The notes under the pieces are model-generated. The model was not told the origin of the DNA. It did no database searches and saw nothing but the letters and a program-made list of their open reading frames with translations. 64,000 bases of DNA from Candidatus Electrothrix communis (lineage in GTDB: Bacteria > Desulfobacterota > Desulfobulbia > Desulfobulbales > Desulfobulbaceae): NCBI GenBank assembly GCA_030644725.1, contig CP130629.1, positions 3,177,501 to 3,241,500 of the forward strand, in the 5' to 3' direction. The translations under genes and the position numbers were made by a program. Positions within the stretch are counted from its first letter, which is position 1. Every line of letters begins with the position of its first letter. Positions 37,045 through 45,744 of the stretch are shown here, in pieces.

Positions 37045-37823
37045 TATAAGTACCCTCTGATCTCATCCACCAGTTGCTCAACCTGCTCCTCAACTGATCC
37101 TGAAAACATTCGCCGTTCCCCGCGCGGTTCAGGAGAAAAAACTTTAGCCACTTGGGTCGGTGAACCAGCCAGCCCAATGCAATCCGCTTCAGCTCCGATA
37201 TCGGCAGCAGACAAAACCTTGATCTCCACCTTTTTCGCCTTCATCTTGCCCTTCAAAGAAGGTACTCGAGGCTCATTGATATCCTTAACCACAGTGAGCA
37301 AGGCAGGAAGGGGAAGCTGCACCACATCATACCCGTCATCCATCATGCGTTCCACCTGAATGGCGCTCTCACTCACCTCACGGGTCTTCTGCACACAGGT
37401 GACATAGGGCAAATTCAACTGATATGCCAATCCAGGACCAACCTGAGCTGTGTCGCCGTCAATGGCCTGTTTCCCGCAAAGGATCAGATCAGCATTACCA
37501 ACAGTCTCGACTGCCTTGGCAAGCGTGTAAGAGGTGGCCCAGGTATCAGCTCCGGCAAAAGCCCGGTCAGATACCAGCACCCCTTCATCGGCACCGCAGG
37601 CAATGGCCTCACGCAGAACCTCTTCAGCCTGGGGCGGTCCCATAGACAACACTGTGACCTTACCACCAACTTTTTCTTTTAAGCTGACACCCTCTTCCAA
37701 GGCATGGCGATCAAAGGGATTCATGATCGATTGCACACCCTCCCTGGACATGGTATTTGTCTTGGGATCCAGCCGGACATCCTTGGCATCAGGTACCTGT
37801 TTTATACAGACGACGATATTCAT
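37044..37823 (-). CDS. etfB: Electron transfer flavoprotein beta subunit
   Basis: A 259-residue ETF-beta. IVVCIKQVPDAKDVRLD, MNPFDRHALEEGVSLKEK, LILCGKQAIDGDTAQVGPGLAYQL and the adenine-nucleotide-binding region are typical. It pairs with etfA and the acyl-CoA dehydrogenase just upstream. Confidence 0.95.
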   Translation of the reverse strand: MNIVVCIKQVPDAKDVRLDPKTNTMSREGVQSIMNPFDRHALEEGVSLKEKVGGKVTVLSMGPPQAEEVLREAIACGADEGVLVSDRAFAGADTWATSYTLAKAVETVGNADLILCGKQAIDGDTAQVGPGLAYQLNLPYVTCVQKTREVSESAIQVERMMDDGYDVVQLPLPALLTVVKDINEPRVPSLKGKMKAKKVEIKVLSAADIGAEADCIGLAGSPTQVAKVFSPEPRGERRMFSGSVEEQVEQLVDEIRGYL

Positions 37824-37872
37824 GTCATTTATTGCACAGCTTAATTAAAATAAAAATTTCCGATGAAAAACC

Positions 37873-37900
37873 GTAGGGGCACGGCATGCCGTGCCCCTAC
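37873..37900. repeat. Perfect 28-bp palindromic repeat between acd and etfB
   Basis: Each half reads GTAGGGGCACGGCA on its own strand. It is the best-preserved member of the GTAGGGGC repeat family and lies within the operon. Confidence 0.9.
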
Positions 37901-37922
37901 AGCACCCTGCAAAATCTAAAAT

Positions 37923-39071
37923 TTATGCGTATTCCTTATTCAGTTCCTGCCCAATCACATTACGCTGAATCTGGTTAGTTCCTTCATAAATCTGAAGAAT
38001 CTTGGCATCTCGCATCATCTTTTCCACCGGATATTCCTTCATATACCCGTAGCCGCCCATAACCTGCACAGCATCCGTGGTCACCTTCATGGCCATATCC
38101 GTGGCAAAAACCTTACACATGGACGAGCCCTTGCTCATATCCTTGGGATGGGCATCAATATGACGAGCTGTACCATAGACTAAACTTCTGGCTGCCTCGA
38201 CCTGGATAGCCATGTCCGCCAGCATATGCTGCACAGCCTGAAAGCTAATGATCGGTTTATCGAACTGCACACGCTGCTTGGCATAGACCACTGCCTCATC
38301 AAGGGCAGCCTGGCCCAGACCAACAGCAAGGGCTGCAATACTGGGGCGTGAGACATCCAAGGTCTTCATAACCGTGATAAATCCTGTACCCTTTTTCCCA
38401 ATCAGGCGATCCTTGGGAATACGGCAATCTTTCATGATCAGCTCACGGGTGGCTGATGCTCGGATCCCCATCTTATCTTCCTTTTTTCCGTAAGAAAAAC
38501 CTGGGTCACCATCTTCTACAACAAAGAGCGATGCGCCGCGAATACCTTTTTCCGGATTGGTCAGGGCAATAATCGTATAGATTTGTGCCTCGCCGCCGTT
38601 GGTGATCCATTGCTTGGTACCGTTAAGGACCCATTCATCACCGTCAAGCACTGCTGTCGTTTTGATACCGGCTGCGTCCGAGCCAGCACCAGCCTCGGTT
38701 AAGCCAAAGGCAGCCCAGCTGGATCCCTCAGCAAGAGCAGGAAGATATTTTTCTTTCATCTCCTTGCTGCCCGCAACCAGCACAGGCAGAATGCCCAGAC
38801 CGTTGGCGGCAAAGCTCGTCGCCACACCCACGCAGCCTCGGGCCAGCTCTTCCAGGGCCAAAACGGTTTCAAAACAGCCACCACCGAAACCGCCATATTC
38901 CTCCGGAACAAATATAGAAAACAGGTCCGCCTTAGCTATATCTTTAAGGATCGCACCGGCAAATTCATTTTTTTCATCAAGCTCTGCCCGCTTGGGAATG
39001 ATCTTTTCCTCGGAAAGCTCACGGGCGGTATCCTTGATCATTTGTTGTTCTTCAGTCAGAAAATAATCCAC
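37923..39071 (-). CDS. Acyl-CoA dehydrogenase (short-chain type)
   Basis: A 382-residue FAD enzyme. FAAFGLTEAGAGSDAAG (written AAFGLTEAGAGSDA), QWITNGGEA, DKMGIRASATRELI, VQMGGYGYMKEYPVEK and the catalytic Glu in ILQIYEGTNQIQRNVI match the butyryl-CoA dehydrogenase group. It transfers electrons to the EtfBA pair encoded next to it. Its position between fabH and fabG is unusual. Confidence 0.93.
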   Translation of the reverse strand: MDYFLTEEQQMIKDTARELSEEKIIPKRAELDEKNEFAGAILKDIAKADLFSIFVPEEYGGFGGGCFETVLALEELARGCVGVATSFAANGLGILPVLVAGSKEMKEKYLPALAEGSSWAAFGLTEAGAGSDAAGIKTTAVLDGDEWVLNGTKQWITNGGEAQIYTIIALTNPEKGIRGASLFVVEDGDPGFSYGKKEDKMGIRASATRELIMKDCRIPKDRLIGKKGTGFITVMKTLDVSRPSIAALAVGLGQAALDEAVVYAKQRVQFDKPIISFQAVQHMLADMAIQVEAARSLVYGTARHIDAHPKDMSKGSSMCKVFATDMAMKVTTDAVQVMGGYGYMKEYPVEKMMRDAKILQIYEGTNQIQRNVIGQELNKEYA

Positions 39072-39098
39072 CTTTTTCTCCTTTTTTCTCCCGCCACG

Positions 39099-40073
39099 CT
39101 ACCATTGCATAAGCATGGAACCCCAAGTGAACCCACCGCCGAAGGAACAGAATAGCACAAGATCACCTTGTTCGAGGCGTTTTTGCCTATTGGCTTCATC
39201 AAGGGCTATTGGAATGCTTGCTGCGGAAGTATTACCATATTTGTCGACGTTTATGAATACCTTTTCCTGGTCAGCGCCGAGTCTTTCCGTTAACTTGCTG
39301 AGAATTCGAATGTTTGCCTGATGGGGAATGATCAAAGAAATGTCATTGATTGAAACCTGCTGACGATCGAGCAGATCAAGAACAGCGCTTTCCATAGCCC
39401 GAACAGCATGCTTGAAAACATCACGTCCGGTCATCTGCATAAAACAGCCGTTGCGTTCTTCGATGAGAAGATCTGGATTGCGACTGGCCGGACTGTCCAT
39501 ATAGAGCAACTTCCAGAGGCTACCATCGGAATAAAGATTACAATCCACAATCCCGCGTTGTTCAGCACCGGTGAGCACGCAGGCTCCGGCGCCATCACCA
39601 AACAAAATACAGGTATTGCGATCCTCCCAGTTCATCCGCGCAGAAAGGGTCTCCGAGCCGATCAGCAGGACTTTCATATCCGGGGTTGCAGCTATATACT
39701 TTCCCGCCATATCAAGCCCATAAAGAAAACCGGAGCAGGCAGCGTTCAGGTCAAAGGCAAAGGCATTTTTCGCCCCGATCTCGGCTTGGACAAAACAAGC
39801 ACAGGAGGGCATCATCATATGGGGGGTCAGGGTAGCAACAATGACCAGATCAATCTCTTCCGCACTGACTCCGGCTGCTTCTAAAGCTTTTTCCGCCGCC
39901 TGGGATGCCAGTTGGTAGTTTTGTTCACCATCACCGGCGATACGTCGAGTACGGATACCGGTACGAGCGGTAATCCATTCATCCGAGGTATCCACCATCT
40001 GTTCAAGATCATCATTTGTCAGCACCCGACGAGGCAGACAGGAACCGGTTCCAAGGACAACAGCACGGTGCAT
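39099..40073 (-). CDS. fabH: Beta-ketoacyl-ACP synthase III
   Basis: Starts fatty-acid synthesis by condensing an acyl-CoA primer with malonyl-ACP. The 324-residue sequence shows the active-site Cys in LNAACSGFLYGL, His in IPHQANIRIL and Asn in DKYGNTSAASIPIAL. It follows plsX by 19 bp. Confidence 0.96.
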   Translation of the reverse strand: MHRAVVLGTGSCLPRRVLTNDDLEQMVDTSDEWITARTGIRTRRIAGDGEQNYQLASQAAEKALEAAGVSAEEIDLVIVATLTPHMMMPSCACFVQAEIGAKNAFAFDLNAACSGFLYGLDMAGKYIAATPDMKVLLIGSETLSARMNWEDRNTCILFGDGAGACVLTGAEQRGIVDCNLYSDGSLWKLLYMDSPASRNPDLLIEERNGCFMQMTGRDVFKHAVRAMESAVLDLLDRQQVSINDISLIIPHQANIRILSKLTERLGADQEKVFINVDKYGNTSAASIPIALDEANRQKRLEQGDLVLFCSFGGGFTWGSMLMQW

Positions 40074-40092
40074 AAATCTTTCCTCTTAACAG

Positions 40093-41103
40093 CTACGCGG
40101 TGATATACTGGCGCAATGATTGGACAATGGAATCGTTCACTTTATTCTCCACCAACTTGGCAGCCTCACCTATGGCGTTACAAATAGCTACCGATGACGA
40201 TGAACCGTGGCAAATAATACCGATCCCGTTGATCCCTAATAAAGGTGCGCCGCCGTATTCGGCATAATCCACCCGTTTACGAAATGCTGCAAAGGCCTTA
40301 CGGATAAGGAGATAGCCTATTTTCGCCCGGAGAGACTTCATAATTTCATCTTTCAACATCTGCATGGCCGCTTCAGCGAGCCCCTCACTGATTTTGAGGG
40401 AGATATTGCCGACAAAGCCGTCACAAACCACAACATCAAGTTCGCCACCATACACGTCGCGACCTTCCACGTTGCCGACAAAATTAAGATTGCTCTGCCT
40501 AAGCAGCTCATGGGTTTCCTTGATCAAGGCGTTTCCCTTACCCGGCTCAGAGCCGATACTGAGCAGACCGACACGAGGACTATTCCTATTCTGTAAAAGG
40601 GCACAACAGGAAGAAGCCATAACCGCGAACTGGAAAAGATGCTGAGGGCGACAATCCACATTAGCTCCGATATCCATCAACATGACCGGAGCCTTGCGCG
40701 TCGGGAACAGGCTGGCAATACCTGGGCGAGAAACCCCTTCCAATCGCCCGAGCTTACGTATGGCTGCTGCCATGGTCGCCCCGGAATGACCCGCTGACAC
40801 CATGGCATCTGCCTGCCCGCTCTTAACAAGGTCAAAGCCACGCATTATGGTTGAGTCCTTTTTCTTGCGGATGGCCTCCACAGGGGACTCTTCCATAGTG
40901 ACTGTCTCAGGGGCATGCTCAACAAGCAGTCTTCCGGCGACATTGCCGGAATCAGCACATTGCGCAATCCGTTCTTTCAGAAGGTTTTCAGGCCCGAGCA
41001 GGATTATCTTGAGCTCTTTTTTCCTCTTGAGAGCGCGGAGAGCTCCGTCAATCAAGAGTTCAGGGCCCTGATCACCACCCATGGCATCAAGGGCTATCTT
41101 CAC
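40093..41103 (-). CDS. plsX: Phosphate acyltransferase PlsX
   Basis: Makes acyl-phosphate from acyl-ACP for phospholipid synthesis. IALDAMGGDQGPE, MVSAGHSGATMAAA, LLSIGSEPGKGN, NFVGNVEGRD and VVCDGFVGNISLK are family hallmarks; 336 residues is normal. Located between rpmF and fabH, the usual arrangement. Confidence 0.96.
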   Translation of the reverse strand: MKIALDAMGGDQGPELLIDGALRALKRKKELKIILLGPENLLKERIAQCADSGNVAGRLLVEHAPETVTMEESPVEAIRKKKDSTIMRGFDLVKSGQADAMVSAGHSGATMAAAIRKLGRLEGVSRPGIASLFPTRKAPVMLMDIGANVDCRPQHLFQFAVMASSCCALLQNRNSPRVGLLSIGSEPGKGNALIKETHELLRQSNLNFVGNVEGRDVYGGELDVVVCDGFVGNISLKISEGLAEAAMQMLKDEIMKSLRAKIGYLLIRKAFAAFRKRVDYAEYGGAPLLGINGIGIICHGSSSSVAICNAIGEAAKLVENKVNDSIVQSLRQYITA

Positions 41104-41117
41104 AGGTCAGCCTAATC

Positions 41118-41306
41118 CTAATCCAGTTCGTCTCCGAACTGATAAAAGGTTTTCCCTTTATATGTTCCGCAACCGGAACATAACTGATGCGGCATTTTCG
41201 GCTCACCACACTCTGAGCAACGGCCCACACTGGGACCGGTTAAAAAATCGTGCGATCTCCGTTTACGGGTTCGTGAACGTGAATGTCGTCTTTTTGGTAA
41301 TGCCAT
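41118..41306 (-). CDS. rpmF: 50S ribosomal protein L32
   Basis: A 62-residue basic protein with ALPKRRHSRSRTRKRRSH and a zinc-ribbon CSECGEPKMPHQLCSGCG. Length and position between yceD and plsX are standard. Confidence 0.96.
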   Translation of the reverse strand: MALPKRRHSRSRTRKRRSHDFLTGPSVGRCSECGEPKMPHQLCSGCGTYKGKTFYQFGDELD

Positions 41307-41405
41307 GACCTTCCTCCTGAAGTAAAAAACTGTAATCTTCCTGAATGGATGATATCCAGGTTGTTTTATTATTATGTATTATGTGTTGTCCGTATGAGGC
41401 AGGAC

Positions 41406-41921
41406 TCAACCTTTTTTCAACGAAGCCAGTACTACAAAAGGAGAATTGCTCGTCTCGTTGGCACAGAAACATTCTCCAGTCTTCAAATTTGTTCCGCACT
41501 GTGTACACAGCCCCTTGCAATCTGGGGAGCATACCTTTTTCTCTGGCAACACGAGATAGAGTTGCTGCCGAAGAAGATCCGAAATATCAACCACCGGCTC
41601 ATCAACCTGAATAATATCAAGATGAGCCCTTGTGCATTCCAGCTCTTTTATATGACCGCTCTCTTCGCTTTCTACATCCAGTATATAATGAAAAGCGGCC
41701 TGCGCAGCAAAACTGTAGTCGGCAAGGCAACGATCACAGACGAGCAGCACCCCGGCGTTTAGATTCCCGCGCACTTCAACTCGTCTACTATTTTTTCGCG
41801 TGAGCGTCAACTCCGCATGGACCGGAGCGTTTTTCTGAAGATCTGTCTGAGCAAGCCAATTATCGTCAGTAATAATATAACAATTGCCCGCTGTAGAAAC
41901 GTCTGTAAATTGAACTTTCAT
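41406..41921 (-). CDS. yceD: YceD-family (DUF177) protein
   Basis: A 171-residue protein preceding rpmF, as in most bacteria. LVCDRCLADYSF and the C-terminal CSPDCKGLCTQCGTNL cysteine cluster are typical. YceD is linked to 23S rRNA metabolism. It heads the yceD-rpmF-plsX-fab operon; a candidate promoter lies just upstream. Confidence 0.93.
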   Translation of the reverse strand: MKVQFTDVSTAGNCYIITDDNWLAQTDLQKNAPVHAELTLTRKNSRRVEVRGNLNAGVLLVCDRCLADYSFAAQAAFHYILDVESEESGHIKELECTRAHLDIIQVDEPVVDISDLLRQQLYLVLPEKKVCSPDCKGLCTQCGTNLKTGECFCANETSNSPFVVLASLKKG

Positions 41922-42230
41922 TTTGATGCCCGGCAGACTGCCTGTTAACGACCACTACTTTTTGCAAGAATAGCCACCATACACAAAAATAACAACCCAT
42001 GACAAGAAAAAAAGTACAGAATCGCGGCAGGACCGTAAAAAGGAGGAAAAGAGTCGACCTGAGCAGCCTCCTTGCCAAATCATCGACAAGTAATTGGCAA
42101 CTCGTTGGCAACGCCACCGGTCACAAGGCTTGACAGCAATGATGGATTAGGGATAACCTGTTAGAGTTTAGAGGAAGCAACTAGTACGTAAAAAAACATT
42201 TCAGCGGAACATGCACTGAGACATCCTCAT
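41922..42230. other. 309-bp divergent intergenic region between yceD and mqnD
   Basis: Besides the candidate yceD promoter, a TTGACA hexamer at 42130-42135 on the plus strand could serve mqnD, although the -10 (ATAACC, 17 bases on) is poor. No RNA gene or repeat was seen. Confidence 0.5.
41976..42005 (-). promoter_or_regulatory. Candidate promoter of the yceD-rpmF-plsX-fab operon
   Basis: On the minus strand TTGTCA (42005-42000) is followed after 18 bases by TATGGT (41981-41976), about 55 bases before yceD. Match to consensus is moderate. Confidence 0.35.
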
Positions 42231-43082
42231 ATGACCCCCTCGCTTACCATAGGCTACTCGCCATGCCCCAATGATACCTTTATCTTCTATGCCCTCACGC
42301 ACGGGAAAATCCCTCTCCGGCATATCCATTTTGCACCGCCGCTGCTTGAAGACGTGGAAACCCTCAATAGCTGGGCCATGAACACTAGACTTGACGTGAC
42401 CAAATTATCCTTTCATGCGTTAGGCCATGTGCAGGGCAACTACACCATGCTCAATGCGGGTGCGGCTCTCGGACGAGGCTGCGGTCCTCTCCTGATTACG
42501 CGACCGGATCAGCAGACAAGACCGTCCTCCTGGAGGATAGCCATCCCAGGCCAATACACAACCGCCGCTCTCCTCCTTCAGCTGTTTCTTCCTGAGCACA
42601 GCAAGACAATCATGATGCCCTTTGATACTATCATGGATGCTATCAAAGAGGGCAAGGCAGATGCCGGGGTGATTATCCATGAAAGCCGCTTCACCTTTCA
42701 GAATCACGGCCTTGCCTGCGTACAGGATCTGGGCGAGTGGTGGGAAAAAGAAACCGGGCTGCCCATTCCCCTGGGCTGTATCGCAGCCCGTACAAGCCTT
42801 GGCCAGCCAGCCATCAAAGAGACTGAAGAGGCCATAGCCTCCAGTCTCGGCTGGGCCTACGCCCATCCGGAAGCCTGCACCGCATATATCAAACAGCATG
42901 CTCAAGAACTGGATGACCAGGTGATTTCTGATCATATCAAGCTCTATGTTAATGATTTTTCCAGAGACCTTGCTGACATAGGACGGGCTGCCGTGCAAGA
43001 GCTTTTACGCCGAGGAAAAAAATCCGGTATTTTCAACGACAAAACCGGGACTTCTCCCCTTGGAGTCGGATCGTCAGTATGA
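42231..43082 (+). CDS. mqnD: 1,4-dihydroxy-6-naphthoate synthase (futalosine menaquinone pathway)
   Basis: A 283-residue periplasmic-binding-fold enzyme that converts cyclic dehypoxanthine futalosine to dihydroxynaphthoate. TIGYSPCPNDTFIFYAL at the N-terminus, VTKLSFHALGHV, AALGRGCGPLLI, DAGVIIHESRFTF and GLPIPLGCIAAR are typical. It implies that menaquinone is made by the futalosine route. Its stop overlaps the next start (ATGA). Confidence 0.95.
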   Translation: MTPSLTIGYSPCPNDTFIFYALTHGKIPLRHIHFAPPLLEDVETLNSWAMNTRLDVTKLSFHALGHVQGNYTMLNAGAALGRGCGPLLITRPDQQTRPSSWRIAIPGQYTTAALLLQLFLPEHSKTIMMPFDTIMDAIKEGKADAGVIIHESRFTFQNHGLACVQDLGEWWEKETGLPIPLGCIAARTSLGQPAIKETEEAIASSLGWAYAHPEACTAYIKQHAQELDDQVISDHIKLYVNDFSRDLADIGRAAVQELLRRGKKSGIFNDKTGTSPLGVGSSV

Positions 43083-44194
43083 AAAAAGAAAAGAATTCAC
43101 ACCCATCATCAGATCCCTTATCAGATCCACAGACTCCCTACCCTGTTCTGGGAATCTGTGGATATAGCGGGGTAGGTAAAACCACCCTAATCGAGGCATT
43201 AATCCCCCAGCTGCGCTCCAGAGGCCTGCACGTCGCTGTGGTCAAAGACGGTGCCCATAAGGTCCAGGTTGATGCTCCGGGCAAGGACAGTGATCGTTTT
43301 TTTTCCGCCGGTGCTGATGTCGCTCTGCTGGGGGAACAGCATTTTATCCGCCACCATCAACAGGGTGACCTGACCGCCTTCCTGATCACTCTCTGTTCTT
43401 CCTATGATATTGTTCTGGTCGAGGGACATGCGACAACGGCAATACCAAAAATCTGGCTTTCCGGCCCCGAAGGCCGGAGTGGTGTGCCGCCTGAAAATAA
43501 GGGCCAGGTTCTCGAAACCCTGAGCAGGGAGCAGGCCACGATTGACCACCTCTTCGCCCTTGTCCAATCGTTGATCACGACCAGATGGGAGCGGACGCCC
43601 GTCTGGGGATGCGTCCTGATCGGCGGCAGGAGCAGTCGGATGGGTAGGCCCAAGCATCTTATCCGAGACAAAGACAAAACCTGGCTCGAACATGCGGTGA
43701 AAACCTTGACCCCCAAGATGGATCGGGTTGTCCTTTCCGGTTCAGGAGAAATCCCGGCGTCACTTGCCGCCCTGCCCCGCATTCCAGATGCACCCGGCCT
43801 GGCTGGCCCCCTTGCCGGAATCCTTTCAGTCATGCGCTGGCAACGTGGCGTCTCCTGGTTGGTGATGGCCTGTGACCAGCCTGATGTGCAGCCGGAAAGT
43901 CTAGATTGGCTCCTTGCCCAACGTCAACCCGGTGTCCGGGCTGTTCTGCCCGACCTGCTCGGGGACGGTCATCTTGAACCACTCCTAGCCTGGTATGATT
44001 TTCGCTGCCGTCCACAACTGGAAACCATCGCCGCATCCGGCTCTCTCCGGATCAGTCAGCTGGCGCATCAGGTCGGCGTCCACCATTTTCAACCTCCCGA
44101 GCACCTGCACAATTCCTGGCGCAATGTCAACACCCCTGATCAAATAATACGAAAAGACAAGAGAGCTTGGCGAAAATTGGAGAACCCATGCTGA
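43079..44194 (+). CDS. mobBA: MobB-MobA fusion (molybdopterin-guanine dinucleotide biosynthesis)
   Basis: Residues ~20-170 are MobB, a GTPase-like adaptor with P-loop GYSGVGKTTLIEAL, KDGAHKVQVDAPGKDSDRF and IVLVEGHA. Residues ~180-365 are MobA, the nucleotidyltransferase, with VLIGGRSSRMGRPKHLI, GPLAGILSVM and MACDQPDVQ. Fusion of the two supplies the bis-MGD cofactor for formate dehydrogenases and related enzymes. It overlaps both neighbours. Confidence 0.92.
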   Translation: MKKEKNSHPSSDPLSDPQTPYPVLGICGYSGVGKTTLIEALIPQLRSRGLHVAVVKDGAHKVQVDAPGKDSDRFFSAGADVALLGEQHFIRHHQQGDLTAFLITLCSSYDIVLVEGHATTAIPKIWLSGPEGRSGVPPENKGQVLETLSREQATIDHLFALVQSLITTRWERTPVWGCVLIGGRSSRMGRPKHLIRDKDKTWLEHAVKTLTPKMDRVVLSGSGEIPASLAALPRIPDAPGLAGPLAGILSVMRWQRGVSWLVMACDQPDVQPESLDWLLAQRQPGVRAVLPDLLGDGHLEPLLAWYDFRCRPQLETIAASGSLRISQLAHQVGVHHFQPPEHLHNSWRNVNTPDQIIRKDKRAWRKLENPC

Positions 44195-45678
44195 TTATTC
44201 CTGTTTCCGACGGCCCTCAAAGACGATTTCCCTTCGTAACCATCTTCCTTATTCTGCTGAACATAGGTGCGTTCTTCTATTTTCAGCATAACGAGCAACA
44301 AAAGTACATGCAAGCTGTTTCCTGGGCCCGCTCTTCAGGACTCTTGGAAATAGAGCTAGAGGCTTATCAAGAATATCTCCAACGCCGTCATGAGGCGATT
44401 CCCGATTTTCTGCACGATACAAAGAAGCCCGCAGCGATTTTTCAGCATCTTATCCAGGATGATCAATTTCAATCCGCGCTCCGCCAGCAAATCCTGATAC
44501 CGCCTGCTGATCCCCGCTTTGCTGACTGGTCTCCAAAACGAAAAATCTTTGAAGAAAAACTTAATCAAAGCCTTGCTTATCGTTTTGGTTATTCTCCGGC
44601 TCGAAAAAACTATCGCGGAATAACCACCTATATGTTCCTCCACGATGATATCATCCTTTTTCTCGGCAATATGGTGTTTCTCTGGTTTGTCGGATCTTGG
44701 ATAGAAATAGGCATCGGTCGAATCCTCTATCTTGGGATCTATCTCATGACCGGGGCATTTTCTGGATTGACCTTTGGTTTCATCCATCCTTTCAGCCAAG
44801 GCCCGCTTCTCGGCGCGACCGGTGCCATTGCCGGGTTAATGGGAACCTACCTCCTGGTATACGGGGGTAAAAGAAACAGGGTGCTTTGTTCTCTAGGGTT
44901 TTGCAGTAGACACACGACGGTTTTCGGCTGTTTCCTCTTCCCCTTCTGGGTAAGCAAAGAAGTCTACCTCTTTGCCAACTCTCCAGAGACACAGACCGTT
45001 ACAGCCCATGTCGGTGGCTTACTGGCTGGCACCATGATCGGTCTTATTTTCCGTACAAATGAAGGAAAACAGATAGAGGAAGAAGAAAGCCCAACAAAAC
45101 GACAAGGAGCAGCGACTCAGAACCGCATCCTGTTGCCTGAGCAAAATATACAGGTTCCAGACAACCTGTCTGACAAAGAAGCTCTGAGCCTCAAGAAAAA
45201 GATTGTGGAGGCATTAAAGAAGGATCCAAATAATCTCACCGAGCTCGCCCGACTTTTTCATCTTGATAAACGCAGCCCGAAAAGTGACCAGTTTCACAAA
45301 ACCGCAGGAAGACTCCTCCGGCAACTTGCGGCCCAAGAAAGCTCCCAAGATCTTCATGCGTATTTCCAAGAATACAAACAGGTAAGCGGTGCCCCTCGTT
45401 TACAGCCCTCGGTCATGCTTGCTCTTGCGGAAATACATATTCGTTCCGGCGAGACAGCCCAGGCAGCCCGCTTTCTCCTCCTCCTCATGAAACAACGCCC
45501 TCAATATCCGGGTCTCCCATCCTCTCTCTTTAAATTAGGTTGTGTTTATCGGGAGCAGGGCAAGGAAGAGCGGGCGGAAAAATGCTTTCAGCTTATCTGC
45601 AAGCAGTATCCACGGACGATTATCAGTCAACAGGCAGAAGAAATGCTGACACCGCCCTATAGTATTGCAGTTCGGTGA
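44188..45678 (+). CDS. Rhomboid-family membrane protein with TPR-like C-terminus; catalytic Ser replaced by Thr
   Basis: The N-terminal ~270 residues have the rhomboid layout: RRFPFVTIFLILLNIGAFF, TYMFLHDDIILFLGNMVFLWFVG (split motif), GRILYLGIYLMTGAFSG, LGATGAIAGLMG and TAHVGGLLAG. The usual GxSG nucleophile motif reads GATG here, with T211 where Ser is expected, while the partner His remains. It may be a pseudoprotease or an unusual Thr protease. The C-terminal ~200 residues are helical and TPR-like. ATG 44188 with GGAG upstream is preferred over the TTG at 44167; it overlaps mobBA by seven bases. Confidence 0.85.
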   Translation: MLIIPVSDGPQRRFPFVTIFLILLNIGAFFYFQHNEQQKYMQAVSWARSSGLLEIELEAYQEYLQRRHEAIPDFLHDTKKPAAIFQHLIQDDQFQSALRQQILIPPADPRFADWSPKRKIFEEKLNQSLAYRFGYSPARKNYRGITTYMFLHDDIILFLGNMVFLWFVGSWIEIGIGRILYLGIYLMTGAFSGLTFGFIHPFSQGPLLGATGAIAGLMGTYLLVYGGKRNRVLCSLGFCSRHTTVFGCFLFPFWVSKEVYLFANSPETQTVTAHVGGLLAGTMIGLIFRTNEGKQIEEEESPTKRQGAATQNRILLPEQNIQVPDNLSDKEALSLKKKIVEALKKDPNNLTELARLFHLDKRSPKSDQFHKTAGRLLRQLAAQESSQDLHAYFQEYKQVSGAPRLQPSVMLALAEIHIRSGETAQAARFLLLLMKQRPQYPGLPSSLFKLGCVYREQGKEERAEKCFQLICKQYPRTIISQQAEEMLTPPYSIAVR

Positions 45679-45744
45679 AGGGGTTCGGCAAAATGACTTG
45701 GCCCTGAACTCCGATCCCACCTGTCGGCAGAAGGAGCAGCAAGC

